Under the pieces are notes generated by a model. It searched no databases. It worked only from the letters and a program-made list of their open reading frames with translations, and had not been told where the DNA came from. The translations under genes were made by a program, and so were the position numbers. 64,000 nucleotides of DNA, from positions 62,001 to 126,000 of the forward strand of contig NZ_KB891996.1 in NCBI RefSeq assembly GCF_000373625.1, given 5' to 3'. The number at the start of each line of letters is the position of its first letter. The stretch's first letter is position 1. The stretch is from Streptomyces sp. LaPpAH-108 (GTDB lineage: Bacteria; Actinomycetota; Actinomycetes; Streptomycetales; Streptomycetaceae). Of this stretch, positions 24,018-33,042 are shown piece after piece.

Positions 24018-24410
24018 GAGCATCTCCTTCTTGGATGTGACGCTGAGATGTGCGGGGCGGTGTGCCTCACGGCACTGCCTTGCGACTAGAGCCTAACCGT
24101 CCCCGGGGTGTCGGCCGTCGACCGACCGTCCCGTGGACAGGGAGACCGTACTCATTGTTCACGCCCGGAACAAAGGGGTGCCGGGGGGTCTGGCCAGCGG
24201 GGTGCCGCACGGCCGGTGCGAGGCGGTGCGGGTACGGGCCTCCGGGGCGGCCGACGGGGCCGCGAAGCCCCGCTCCGGCGCGTACGGGGGAACACGCACC
24301 GGTGCGGGGCCTGGTGGGGGGAGGGGGCTCACCGCGGCCGTATGCGGGGGCGGCGGTGCGGTGAGCGGGTGCGGGGGCGCCGCTCGTCGAGCGGGCGGCG
24401 CGCGGGGCCG
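24018..24410. other. Intergenic region upstream of eno
   Basis: No gene is supported here. The short repeat TTGTTC (24155-24160) / GAACAA (24168-24173) could be an operator for eno or the end of rpfA. On the reverse strand TAGGCT (revcomp of 24090-24095) is a possible -10 for eno. The stretch 24180-24400 is very GC-rich and featureless. Confidence 0.4.
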
Positions 24411-25115
24411 CTACTTCAGGTGCAGCATCTGGCCGGGGTAGATGAGGTCGGCCTTCTGGACGATGTCCTTGTTGAGGTCGAACAGCTTCTTCCAGCCGCC
24501 CTTGACGTGGTGCCGGGTGGCGATGGTGCTGAGCGTGTCGCCCTTGACGACCTTGTACTCGCCGTCGCCCTTCTTGACCTTCTGGCCGGTCGGGGTGGTG
24601 ACGGTGGCGGCGGGACGGTTCGCGGAGCGCGAGGCGGTCTCGGGGGCGGTGGTGCGCGCGGCGGCGTCCGTCGTGGCCTTGGCGGTGTCCGTGGTGGTCT
24701 TCGCCGTGGTGGACGGGGTGCTCGCGGCGGTGGAGCTGTACGGCGTGCTGGACAGGCCCGTGCCGCAGACCGGCCAGGCGCCCTTGCCCTGAGCGGCGAG
24801 GACCTTCTCCGCGATGGTGATCTGCTGGTCCTTGGTGGCCTTGTCGGCGGTGGCGGCGTACTGCGCGCCGCCGTAGGCGCCCCAGGTGGCGGCGGAGAAC
24901 TGGAGGCCGCCGTAGTAGCCGTTGCCGGTGTTGATGGCCCAGTTGCCGCCGGACTCGCACTGGGCGACGGCGTCCCACTCGGAGGCGGTGGCGGCGGAGG
25001 CGTTGCCGGCCGTCATCAGCGGACCGGCGATCGCGGCGCCGGCGACACCGGCGAGCGCGAGGGTGCGGACGGCCTTGGCCGGGCGACGGTGCGTGCCCTT
25101 GCTGGAAAGCAGCAT
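24411..25115 (-). CDS. rpfA: Resuscitation-promoting factor with LysM domain (RpfA-like)
   Basis: The 234-residue secreted muralytic enzyme has a signal peptide (cleavage near NASAA/T, residue 40), then the Rpf lysozyme-like domain (about 43-120). The motif WDAVAQCESGGNWAINTGNG contains the catalytic Glu, GYYGGLQFSAATW follows, and a disulfide Cys lies in WPVCGTG. A Thr/Ala-rich linker (about 125-180) leads to a C-terminal LysM (YKVVKGDTLSTIATRH, to LIYPGQMLHLK) that binds peptidoglycan. It cleaves cell-wall glycan to promote spore germination and regrowth. A ydaO-type c-di-AMP riboswitch directly precedes it. Confidence 0.95.
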   Translation of the reverse strand: MLLSSKGTHRRPAKAVRTLALAGVAGAAIAGPLMTAGNASAATASEWDAVAQCESGGNWAINTGNGYYGGLQFSAATWGAYGGAQYAATADKATKDQQITIAEKVLAAQGKGAWPVCGTGLSSTPYSSTAASTPSTTAKTTTDTAKATTDAAARTTAPETASRSANRPAATVTTPTGQKVKKGDGEYKVVKGDTLSTIATRHHVKGGWKKLFDLNKDIVQKADLIYPGQMLHLK

Positions 25116-25133
25116 GGATCGATCCCCTCACCG

Positions 25134-25284
25134 ACGCCTGCGAGGTGAGCTGTCGGGTTCGGGCCGGTTGAGTTGCCCGGCCACCCTCCCCGTCGTGGAG
25201 AAGGTGGCTTCACCCCAAGCCCGTCCCGGTGTCAATCACCGGTCGGGGCACTTACCTTGGTTCCCCCGCTCCTGCCGGCGGCGC
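25134..25284 (-). promoter_or_regulatory. ydaO-type c-di-AMP riboswitch in the rpfA leader
   Basis: The reverse strand shows the ydaO/yuaA blocks in order: GAGCGGGGGAACCA, then CTTGGGGTGAAGCC, then GGCCCGAACCCGACAGCT and ACCTCGCAGGCGTC. A closing helix GCGCC (revcomp of 25280-25284) / GGCGT (revcomp of 25134-25138) brackets them. The aptamer ends about 20 bases before the rpfA start. Streptomyces rpfA is known to be controlled by this riboswitch class, with c-di-AMP lowering expression. About 200 further leader bases lie between it and the second Rpf gene. Confidence 0.92.
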
Positions 25285-25485
25285 TTGACGCGTCGACTGT
25301 TCCCGGGTGACCGCTGGCAGGATTCGGCGTGCCGGTCATCGGGGCTCGTGGTGACGAGCGGACCGACCGTAGACACGGACAGAGGGGAATTTCAAAGACG
25401 ATCAGGGCCTCTGAGACTCATCCCACACTTTCGCCAAATAGGACATACGGCCAGAAGAGGGACGTCAATCCCGCCTCGAATCGGG

Positions 25486-26520
25486 CTACTTGCCCTCCGC
25501 CCCGCCGGGCACCTTGAGCTTCTGACCAAGGACAAGGGCGTCCGGGTCGCCACCGATGGTCTTCTTGTTCGCGGAGTAGAGCGCCTGCCAGCCGCCGTCG
25601 ACACCAAGGGAGTCGGCGATGGATTCCAGCGTGTCGCCCTCGTGGATGGTGTATGTGGTCGCGGAGGGCAGGGCGTGGCGCCCGCTGTTGTCCGCCTTCT
25701 GACCGCTTGTCACGCTTTCGTCCGCGCTGCCACCCCGGTGACGGCCGCCACCGGTGAGCGCGCCGGTGTCGACGAGGCTCCAGGAGCCGCCGTCCTGCCA
25801 GGCGTCGTCGGACTCCTCGGAGGCGGGGGCGGAGTAGTCGCCGGAGGTGCCCGCGTCGCCGCCGGAGGCGGAGGCGCCGGACGTGGCGTCCTTGTCCTTG
25901 CCGGAGCCCTTGGCGTCCGCGTCCTTGTCCTTGCCCTTGGACGGCTTGGCCGACGCGTCGGCGGAGGAGTCGTCCGAGGCCGACGCGGAGGGCGAGTCCG
26001 ACGGCTCGGCCGAGTCGGACGAGCCGGACTTACCGGCGGATTCCGACGCGGACGGCGAGGCACTGTCCTTGCCCTTGCCGTCGGAGGAACCGGCGCTCGG
26101 GGACGCGGTGTCCGCGACTCCCGTGTCCACGTTCACCGAGGCGGAGTCGGAGGTCAGACCGGCCGTCAGGGCGCAGGTCGCCCAGTGGGTGGTGCCCTGC
26201 TCGGCGAGGATCTTCTCGGCGACGGAGATCTGCTGGGAGCGGCTGGCCAGGTCGGCGGTGGCCGCGTACTGGTTGCCGCCGTACTTGTCCCAGTCCTCCT
26301 GCGAGATCTGGAGACCGCCGTAGTAGCCGTTGCCCGTGTTGGCGCTCCAGGAGCCGCCGCTTTCGCACTCGGCCACCTTGTCCCAGGTGGTGCCGTCGGC
26401 CGCGTGGGCGCTCGCCGCGCCGAGGAGCGGGATCGCGATGGCGGAGGTGGTCACACCGGCCGCGACGAGGAGCGCCGGAGCCTGGCGGGGGCGACGGTGA
26501 CGACCGTTCCCGGAGAGCAT
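25486..26520 (-). CDS. rpfC: Second resuscitation-promoting factor with long linker and LysM
   Basis: The 344-residue secreted protein has a signal peptide (cleavage near SAHAA, about residue 40) and an Rpf domain (about 42-118) with WDKVAECESGGSWSANTGNG and GYYGGLQIS. A very long Ser/Ala/Asp/Lys-rich linker (about 125-255) follows, then a C-terminal LysM (YTIHEGDTLESIADSLGV). It should cleave peptidoglycan glycan strands as its neighbour does, while the linker would let it reach further into the wall. No riboswitch precedes it, so the two paralogues are probably regulated differently. ATG 26520 is preceded by AAAGG. The symbol follows the remembered S. coelicolor locus and is less certain than the family. 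Confidence 0.92.
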   Translation of the reverse strand: MLSGNGRHRRPRQAPALLVAAGVTTSAIAIPLLGAASAHAADGTTWDKVAECESGGSWSANTGNGYYGGLQISQEDWDKYGGNQYAATADLASRSQQISVAEKILAEQGTTHWATCALTAGLTSDSASVNVDTGVADTASPSAGSSDGKGKDSASPSASESAGKSGSSDSAEPSDSPSASASDDSSADASAKPSKGKDKDADAKGSGKDKDATSGASASGGDAGTSGDYSAPASEESDDAWQDGGSWSLVDTGALTGGGRHRGGSADESVTSGQKADNSGRHALPSATTYTIHEGDTLESIADSLGVDGGWQALYSANKKTIGGDPDALVLGQKLKVPGGAEGK

Positions 26521-26726
26521 ACGGGGGCCTTTCGTACGACAGCAGTACGGCGTGGCGAGTGGTGCTCGGCGCCACACTGATGGGTGAACGTATAGGCAGA
26601 CGATCGCTTGTCACAAGTTCATGCCGCACAGATCACGTGAAGATCACATCGTTGAGTGTCCGTCATGTTCCTGTTTGCCGGTGCGTGTTCCGTGGGTAGG
26701 GCTGACGGATCGCGCTGCGGTCCAGC

Positions 26727-28019
26727 TCAGTTGTGCTGCGGCCCGATCGGCGTGAATTCGACCGGGAGCGTGCGCAGTCCCCGCATGATGAGCCCGCCCC
26801 GCCAGCGCAGTTCGGCCGGTTCGACGGCGAGGCGCAGATCGGGCAGCCGGGTGAAGAGGGTGGCCAGCGCGGCCTGCCCCTCCAGGCGGGCGAGCGGGGC
26901 GCCCAGGCAGTAGTGGATGCCGTGGCCGTAGCCGAGGTGCTGGTTGTCGGCGCGGCCGAGGTCCAGCACGTCCGGGTCGGGGAAGCGCGCGGGGTCGCGG
27001 TCCGCCGCCGCGAGCACCACCAGCACCGGGTCTCCGGCGGCGACCTCCTGGCCGCCGAGGGTGAGCGGCTCGGTGGCGAACCGCCAGGTGGCCAGCTCCA
27101 CCGGGCCGTCGTAGCGCAGAAGTTCCTCCACTCCGGTCTGGAGCAGGCCCGTCTCCCCGGCTGCCAGGGAGCGCTGGAGGCGGACGCGCTCCTCGGGGTG
27201 GGTGAGCAGGGCGAGAGTGCCGTTGCCGATCAGATTCACGGTGGTCTCGAAGCCGGCGAACAGCAGGATGAACGCCATGGCCGCTGCCTCGTTCTCGGTG
27301 AGGTGCTCACCGTGGTCCGAGGCCCGGATGAGGCCCGAGATCAGGTCCTCGCCGGGGGCGGGTTCGGCGGGCAGCGCGGCCCGCTTGCGGTGGATCAGCT
27401 CGGCCAGATAGCCGCGCATCTTCTTCACCGAGCGCGCCACCCCGCCCCGGGGGCCGCCGCCGTGACGGATCATCATGCCCGCCCAGTCCCGGAAGTCGTC
27501 CTGGTCCTCGCGGGGGACGCCGAGCAGGTCGCAGATGGCGTAGATCGGCAGCGGGAAGGCGAAGTCGTGGATGAGGTCGGCGGAGCCCTTCGCGGCGAAG
27601 GACCCGATGAGGTCGTCGGTCAGCTCCTGCACCCGGGGCGCGAACTCGGCCACCCGGCGCGGGGTGAACGCCTTGCTGACCAGTCGGCGCAGCCGGGTGT
27701 GGTCCGGCGGGTCGATGTTCAGCAGGTGCGTCATCAGGTCCGCCTTGCGCTCACCGGGGATGCCGGTCTTGCCCTTGGCGTGCGCGGGCTCGTCGTGATG
27801 CGCCGGGTTCTTGCTGAGCCGGGCGTCGGCGAGCGCCTGCCGGGCATCGGTGTACCGCGTGACCAGCCAGGCCTCCACCCCGCTGGGCAGCCTGGTCCGG
27901 TGCACGGGCGCGTGCTCGCGCAGCCAGGCGTAGGCGGGGTAGGGGTCGGTGGCGAACTCCCAGGTGAAGAGGTCGGGGGCGGGCTCGCCGGGGCGGTCGC
28001 AGGAGGGCTGATCGGTCAC
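26727..28019 (-). CDS. Cytochrome P450 (CYP107-like)
   Basis: The 430-residue haem monooxygenase has the I-helix FAGFETT (oxygen activation), the K-helix ELLRY (ExxR) and the haem loop GYGHGIHYCLG, with the Cys thiolate. It would insert oxygen into an unknown substrate using ferredoxin electrons, but no ferredoxin gene adjoins it. The locus beside rpf and mazG corresponds, as far as I recall, to the CYP107U1 position in S. coelicolor. The GTG at 28019 fits the usual N-terminus but lacks a clear ribosome-binding site. Confidence 0.92.
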   Translation of the reverse strand: MTDQPSCDRPGEPAPDLFTWEFATDPYPAYAWLREHAPVHRTRLPSGVEAWLVTRYTDARQALADARLSKNPAHHDEPAHAKGKTGIPGERKADLMTHLLNIDPPDHTRLRRLVSKAFTPRRVAEFAPRVQELTDDLIGSFAAKGSADLIHDFAFPLPIYAICDLLGVPREDQDDFRDWAGMMIRHGGGPRGGVARSVKKMRGYLAELIHRKRAALPAEPAPGEDLISGLIRASDHGEHLTENEAAAMAFILLFAGFETTVNLIGNGTLALLTHPEERVRLQRSLAAGETGLLQTGVEELLRYDGPVELATWRFATEPLTLGGQEVAAGDPVLVVLAAADRDPARFPDPDVLDLGRADNQHLGYGHGIHYCLGAPLARLEGQAALATLFTRLPDLRLAVEPAELRWRGGLIMRGLRTLPVEFTPIGPQHN

Positions 28020-28069
28020 AGGTCGACGGTATCCCGGGGGCCGGGCGGGGCACCCGGCCAGGCTCTTCG

Positions 28070-29056
28070 CTACGCGGCGTCTGAACCGTTCCCCTCCGCC
28101 GTACGTATCGCATCCCGGTAGGTCCGTGCGGCGGCTCGCAGTGCCGTCTCGGGGTCGACCCCCTCGGACTCGGCGCGGGCGGCCAGGGCCAGGAGTTCGT
28201 AGCCGATGCCGTCGCCCTGAGGAAGGGGGACGTCCAGGTGGGCGGTGCGGGCGCGGGAGGCGAGCTTGGCGGCCAGCGCGAGACCGGGCTGGCCGAGCGG
28301 GACACCCTCGGTCACCGAGGTGCGCCGCTTCTCCTCGGCCTTGGTGCGCAGCCAGTGCCGCTTGACGTCCTCCGGGGTCTCGGCCGTCTCGTCGCCGAAG
28401 ACGTGCGGGTGGCGGTGGATGAGCTTGGTGACGATGCCCCCGGCCACGTCGTCGATGTCGAAGGGGACATCGGGGTCCTCGGCGGCGATGCGGGCGTGGA
28501 AGACGACCTGGAGCAGCACGTCGCCCAGCTCCTCCCGCAGCTCCTCGCGGTCGCCCGCCTCGATCGCCTCGACCAGTTCGTACGCCTCCTCGATGCCGTA
28601 CTTGGCCAGGCCCTCGTGGGTCTGCCGGGAGGACCACGGGCACTCGGCGCGGATGCGGTCCATGACCTGCACCAGGTCGAGGAGGCGGGCGCCGGGCAGG
28701 TCGTAGGAGGCGGGCAGCAGCTCCAGGTCGGGCATCCGCACCCGGCCCGACCCGGCCAGGCGGGCCAGGCCGTCGGTCAGGGCGGGCTCGCCCTCGCCCG
28801 TGGCCACGACCACCACCGTGCGCCCGCCCGCGCAGGCGTCGACCAGCTCCTCGGCGGTCGGGGCCGCCTCCGACACCGCTATTCCGGCCTCGCGCAGATA
28901 GGGCACCTGCGGGTGCGCGCCGTCGGCGCACAGCACGGCGTCGGCGGCGTGCAGGGCCTGCCAGGCGGGCCAGGACAGCAGGCCGGGGGCGACACGGTGG
29001 CTGGTGGTGAGCAGGACGATGCGGCCGGGGGCGGCTTCGGTGCTGGTTGCGTTCAC
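28070..29056 (-). CDS. mazG: Nucleoside triphosphate pyrophosphohydrolase MazG with N-terminal domain
   Basis: The 328-residue protein's MazG domain (about residues 112-235) shows the metal-binding EEAYELVEAIEAGD and REELGDVLLQVVFHA, preceded by CPWSSRQTHEGL. It converts NTPs to NMPs, a house-cleaning and ppGpp-lowering activity. Only one MazG repeat is clear. The first 110 residues (IVLLTTSHRVAPGLLSW, DAVLCADG, VVVVATGEGEPAL) look like a shortened tetrapyrrole-methylase-like domain, as in YabN-type fusions. The GTG at 29056 has only a weak GGA box. It lies 50 bases upstream of the P450 gene. Confidence 0.9.
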   Translation of the reverse strand: MNATSTEAAPGRIVLLTTSHRVAPGLLSWPAWQALHAADAVLCADGAHPQVPYLREAGIAVSEAAPTAEELVDACAGGRTVVVVATGEGEPALTDGLARLAGSGRVRMPDLELLPASYDLPGARLLDLVQVMDRIRAECPWSSRQTHEGLAKYGIEEAYELVEAIEAGDREELREELGDVLLQVVFHARIAAEDPDVPFDIDDVAGGIVTKLIHRHPHVFGDETAETPEDVKRHWLRTKAEEKRRTSVTEGVPLGQPGLALAAKLASRARTAHLDVPLPQGDGIGYELLALAARAESEGVDPETALRAAARTYRDAIRTAEGNGSDAA

Positions 29057-29187
29057 GATCCGAACGTAACCCACGGTGCGCGGGGGCGTCGCGAGTTGTC
29101 CACAGGGGCCGGGGAGTCCTGTGATCGTAGGACCGCGGCCACCGCTGTGGCCGCCTGAGCAGCCGACCCGCCAGGCCGCCTCAGCCG

Positions 29188-29826
29188 CTAGGCCGACTGC
29201 GCCGCCGACGCGTCCCGCACCCATGGTGTCCTGACGTCCACCCGGCTGCTCTTGGTCGTGTCCCAGGTGCCGTAGCGCGGGTTGAGGTCGATGCGGAGCT
29301 TCTTCGACGCCTGAGACAGGGCCTTCCAGAAGGCGGGCTGGGTGGTGTCGGTGCCGAGCTTGGCCGCGAGCTTCTGGGCCTCGATCTGGAGGCGGAGGTT
29401 GTCGTCGAGACGTTCGGGGGCGATGCCGTACTTCTGGAGCCACGCCGCCTCCAGGCCCTTGGCGCCGCCCGCCTGCTGTTCGAGGTCGGAGCGCAGCTTC
29501 TGGACCTCCTTGCGGGAGACGGTGACCCCCGCGTCGTGCGCGGCGCGGGCCAGCACCTGGTCCAGGACCATGGTGTGCAGGGTGTCGCGGGTGAGGCTGC
29601 CGCTGGAGGCGAGGACCTGCTGGTACTGCGCCGGGTCGGGCGCCGAGGCCCGCTGGGCCGCGCGTACCTCGTTCACCCGGCTCTCCAGCTGGGCGACGGT
29701 GATGCGCTGCCCGCCGACGACCGCCGCCGCGCCCGGGTGCGCGTCGCTCCCGCAGGCGGTGAGGAGGGGGGCCGCGGCGACGATCGCGGCGGAGAGGACG
29801 AACGCGGTACGACGGCGGCGGTGCAA
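29188..29826 (-). CDS. SurA-N-domain lipoprotein
   Basis: The 212-residue protein starts with RRRRTAFVLSAAIVAAAPLLTACGSDA, a lipoprotein signal with lipobox LTAC, so it is anchored outside the membrane. What follows is a SurA/PrsA-like N-terminal chaperone domain (VVGGQRITVAQLESRVNEV, then LDQVLARAAHDAGVTVSR). The peptidyl-prolyl isomerase domain is absent, so it is a chaperone-like rather than a complete foldase. The TTG at 29826 has a full AGGAGG box 5 bases before it and is preferred over an upstream ATG lacking one. Confidence 0.88.
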   Translation of the reverse strand: MHRRRRTAFVLSAAIVAAAPLLTACGSDAHPGAAAVVGGQRITVAQLESRVNEVRAAQRASAPDPAQYQQVLASSGSLTRDTLHTMVLDQVLARAAHDAGVTVSRKEVQKLRSDLEQQAGGAKGLEAAWLQKYGIAPERLDDNLRLQIEAQKLAAKLGTDTTQPAFWKALSQASKKLRIDLNPRYGTWDTTKSSRVDVRTPWVRDASAAQSA

Positions 29827-29967
29827 GGGGACCTCCTGAGGAGTTTGTGCGGCGGTGCACAAGGTCTTGCGGTGATCGATGGTAGGCAGCCGAACTGCTC
29901 CGGCCAACCCATCGGACCAACGATTCACCACGAGTTCGGGCACCGCCGCGTCACTCCGGCGGGGGTG

Positions 29968-30795
29968 TCAGCCCGTGATGGCCACCGGCGCGTCCCAGGC
30001 GTCGCGGTCCACGGTGAGCGTGACGCCGCCGTGCGACTCCTTGCTGTTCACCATGTACTGGTGGGCGCGGCTGTGGCCGGTGAACCGCTGGGCGTCCCAG
30101 GGCCAGTCGGACGTGGTGGTGTTCTTCTTGTCCCACAGCGCGTACCAGAGGTTGCCCGGCAGGTCGCTCGTGTCGGACGCGGTGGCGATCGCCTTGGCGC
30201 TGGAGCTGGTGAAGCCGTAGTAGCCCGCGCGGTAGGTCTTGGCGTGCAGGGCCTTGTCGAACGCGCGCACATAGGTGAGCACGGTGTCGTTGCACGCCTT
30301 GTTCGTCGTGTCGTACGGCTCCATGTCCAGATAGACGGGGCTGCCCTTCTTCATGCCGAGCGCGGACGCCTTGGCCACGGCGTCGGCGGCGTCGGACGCG
30401 CCGAGGGAGGCGGCGTCGGCGGCCGTCATCTTCTCGGGGTTGGAACCGGTCTGGCAGGACGGCTGGGCACCGACGTAGAGGGGTATGAGTTTCCAGCCGA
30501 GCGCGCTGACCGACTTCACCCAGGAGGCGGTGAGGTTGGGCTGGGCGCAGCCGCGGTTCTTGCCGCCCACGTAGACGGCGGCGGCGCCGTAGAAGCCGGT
30601 GTGCCACGCCTTCATGGTGGACAGCGAGGGTGCGGTGCAGGTGTCGAAGGCCCGCCCGGTGAACGTCTTCTGCGCGGGCCAGGTCGTCGCGGCCATGGAC
30701 GCCGTGGCCGCCACTCCGGCCCCCGCCACGACGGCCGCGCCGGCCGCCGTCCACGCGAGGTGTCTGACCTTCTTCGACTGCCGGTGTCCGGCCAT
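29968..30795 (-). CDS. Secreted DUF1906 (glycoside hydrolase-like) protein
   Basis: The 275-residue protein has a signal peptide (basic start KKVRHLAW, hydrophobic core, cleavage near ASMAA, residue 37). A DUF1906 TIM-barrel domain resembling Rv2525c and GH25-like lysozymes follows: GRAFDTCTAPSLSTMKAW, then HTGFYGAAAVYVGG, SPVYLDMEPYD with acidic residues at the putative active site, and YRAGYYGFT. It probably acts on cell-wall glycan, but activity of the family is rarely shown. ATG 30795 follows GGGGTGGGGAA. The upstream gene is divergent. Confidence 0.9.
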   Translation of the reverse strand: MAGHRQSKKVRHLAWTAAGAAVVAGAGVAATASMAATTWPAQKTFTGRAFDTCTAPSLSTMKAWHTGFYGAAAVYVGGKNRGCAQPNLTASWVKSVSALGWKLIPLYVGAQPSCQTGSNPEKMTAADAASLGASDAADAVAKASALGMKKGSPVYLDMEPYDTTNKACNDTVLTYVRAFDKALHAKTYRAGYYGFTSSSAKAIATASDTSDLPGNLWYALWDKKNTTTSDWPWDAQRFTGHSRAHQYMVNSKESHGGVTLTVDRDAWDAPVAITG

Positions 30796-31046
30796 TTCCC
30801 CACCCCTGTGTACGCGTGTGCGCGAACGAACGGACGGACGCGTCGGCGTCCGTCGCGTGCAACGTAGTCGACGGCACGCGTGTGCGAGGAAACGGAAACC
30901 CCGTGCTTGTCCACGACTTTTACAAGGACATGCCATGGATCGGGAAAATGTCCGGGCACCGGGCCGATGCCGTACAACTCGCGCCGCTCCCGGCAGGTCT
31001 CCCCGTCGCTTCACCCCCTTTTCCCGCACCATCCTCGGAGTCCCAG

Positions 31047-31490
31047 ATGGCCATCAGCGCCCGCCGTGAACGACAGCTGCTCGAAGCGGCGACCCCCCTG
31101 CTTCTTCCGGACGAGCGGGTGGAGATGACCAGCCTGGCGGCCGTCGGCACCGTCTCCGTGAAGAAGCAGGTGCTCACCGCCGCCGTGGTCGGCATCCTCA
31201 GCGCGGGCACCGTGATGGCCACGGTCAGGCCCCGCCCGATGTACCTCGTCCTGACCGACCAGCGCGTCCTGTTCTTCGACGGCCCGAACGGCGGCAAGCC
31301 GGGCAAGCTCCTCGTCAACTTCCCCCGGCCGTACCTCTCCACGGGCAGGACGAAGAAGGGCTTCCTCGGTCTGACCTACCTCACCCATCTCACCCTGGAG
31401 GGTCAGGAGCAGAGCCTGAAGGTGCTCTTCCCCGTCCAGCACCGCAAGGACGGCCCGAAGTTCGTCGCCGCGCTCCCGATGACGCGCTGA
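31047..31490 (+). CDS. Small PH-like domain protein (147 aa)
   Basis: The 147-residue protein begins with a helix (ARRERQLLEAATPLLLPDERVEM), followed by a short hydrophobic stretch and a beta-rich fold (YLVLTDQRVLFFDGPNGGKP). This is the typical pattern of bacterial PH-like domains, which often bind membranes or proteins. No catalytic motif is seen. ATG 31047 has a GGAG box 6 bases upstream. It is convergent with the kinase gene (16 bases between stops). Confidence 0.78.
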   Translation: MAISARRERQLLEAATPLLLPDERVEMTSLAAVGTVSVKKQVLTAAVVGILSAGTVMATVRPRPMYLVLTDQRVLFFDGPNGGKPGKLLVNFPRPYLSTGRTKKGFLGLTYLTHLTLEGQEQSLKVLFPVQHRKDGPKFVAALPMTR

Positions 31491-31506
31491 GCCTGCGCTC
31501 GCGCGC

Positions 31507-33042
31507 TCAGCCCCGCACCTGGCCCAGCCACTGCAGGGTGCGCCGGATGTCGGCGGCCAGCGGGTGGCCCATGCCGTGCACCCGCTCCACGTCCATCAGC
31601 AGCCGCGCCAGCATGTCGTGGGCGGCCGGGCGGTCGCCCAGGGCGAGCAGCAGATGGCCGATGCGGCGGCGGACGTCGTGGGCGAGCTGGGGGTCGCCGG
31701 AGACGTACCGGTTCTCGTAGTACGGCAGCAGCGCGCGGTACTCCGCGAGCGCCGCCGCCGGTTCGCCCAGCTGCTCCAGGCACTGCGCGGCCTCGTAGCG
31801 GTGGCGCAGGGACTGCGGGTCGGCCTGGCCCGCCTCGGCGGCGCGTTCGTCGGCGAGGCGGCGCAGTTCGGGCAGCGCGCGCCGGTACTGGCCGTCGTCC
31901 AGGAGCGTGGCCGCGTACTGCTTGCGCAGGGTGCGCACGACCGGGGAGTGCTCGCCGTGCTGTTCGGCGGCGGCGGGCAGGATCGCGCCCAGGATGTCGA
32001 CGGCCTGGGTGATGCGCCCCTCCCCCAGCAGCCGCTTGACCTCGTCCACGGCCGCCGCCACGTCCGGCTTGTCGTCCACCGGTGGCGTGGGGGCGACCTG
32101 CGCGGGCTGCGGCGCCGGGATGCGGGCGCGGTCCGGCCAGGGGGCGTGCGGGCGCAGGAAGGGGCGCGTGGGGTCCAGCGGCGCACCGGTGGGGGTGCCG
32201 CGCGCGGGCAGCAGCGGCACCAGGTGCTCGTACACCTCCTGCGCGGAGGCCGGACGGTCCTGCGGGTCCTTCGCGAGCAGCCGCAGCACCAGCCGCTCCA
32301 GCGGTTCCGGCACCTCCGGGCGCAGCCTGCGCACCGGGAGCGGCGGCTCGTACAGATGCCGGTGCAGCACGCCGAGCGCGGTGGACCCGGCGAACGGCAC
32401 CTCCCCGCTGAGCAGTTCGTGCAGCAGCACCCCGAGCGCGTACAGATCGGTGTACGGGCCGACCGCGCCGCCCATCGCCTGCTCCGGCGCCATGTAGGCG
32501 GGCGAGCCGATCGGGGAGCCGGTGTGGGTGAGGCGGGTGGTGTCGGTGTCCATCACCGAGGCCACGCCCAGGTCGAGAACGGTGACCGTGCCGTCCTGCT
32601 TCACCATCACATTGCGCGGCTTGAGGTCGCGGTGGACGATCGGCACCGCGTGGACCGCGCTCAGCACCGCGCACAGCTGCGCGGCGACCGTCACCGCCCA
32701 CGGCCACGGGTAGGGGTCGTGCTCCGCGAGATGGTCGGAGAGGTCGGCGCCGTCCACGTACTGCATGACGAGGAACAGCTCCTCGCCCTCGCTGCCCGCG
32801 TCGTGCACGGTGACCAGGCCCGGGTGGTCGACCTGCGCGGTCACCCGGCACTCGCGCAGGAACCTGCGGCGCAGCTCGTCCGCCTCCTGCCCGGCCACCT
32901 TGTCGGGGCGCAGCAGCTTCACCGCCACCCGCCGGTCCAGTCGGCGGTCGTACGCCGTCCAGACCTGGCCCATGCCGCCCTGGCCTATGAGGGTGGCCAG
33001 TTCGTACCGGGCCGCGATCACCCGTCCCTGTGTCACCGTCAC
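31507..33042 (-). CDS. Soluble Ser/Thr protein kinase with C-terminal helical (TPR-like) region
   Basis: The 511-residue Hanks-type kinase has the ATP loop IGQGGMGQVW, the lysine in RRVAVKLLRP, the catalytic HRDLKPRNVMV, the metal loop DLGVA (DLG instead of DFG) and GSPAYMAPEQ in the activation segment. It has no transmembrane or PASTA segment. After a proline-rich linker (about 270-330), residues 330-510 are helical repeats (ADERAAEAGQADPQSLRHRY, then EYRALLPYYENRY), like TPR scaffolds. GTG 33042 overlaps the stop of the preceding gene (GTGA), so the two are co-translated. Confidence 0.93.
   Translation of the reverse strand: MTVTQGRVIAARYELATLIGQGGMGQVWTAYDRRLDRRVAVKLLRPDKVAGQEADELRRRFLRECRVTAQVDHPGLVTVHDAGSEGEELFLVMQYVDGADLSDHLAEHDPYPWPWAVTVAAQLCAVLSAVHAVPIVHRDLKPRNVMVKQDGTVTVLDLGVASVMDTDTTRLTHTGSPIGSPAYMAPEQAMGGAVGPYTDLYALGVLLHELLSGEVPFAGSTALGVLHRHLYEPPLPVRRLRPEVPEPLERLVLRLLAKDPQDRPASAQEVYEHLVPLLPARGTPTGAPLDPTRPFLRPHAPWPDRARIPAPQPAQVAPTPPVDDKPDVAAAVDEVKRLLGEGRITQAVDILGAILPAAAEQHGEHSPVVRTLRKQYAATLLDDGQYRRALPELRRLADERAAEAGQADPQSLRHRYEAAQCLEQLGEPAAALAEYRALLPYYENRYVSGDPQLAHDVRRRIGHLLLALGDRPAAHDMLARLLMDVERVHGMGHPLAADIRRTLQWLGQVRG

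Noticed and set aside
26727..28931. A 734-residue reading frame starting far upstream of the P450
   Set aside because: The first 300 residues overlap mazG out of frame and are Arg/Gly/Pro-rich noise; the P450 itself starts at 28019.
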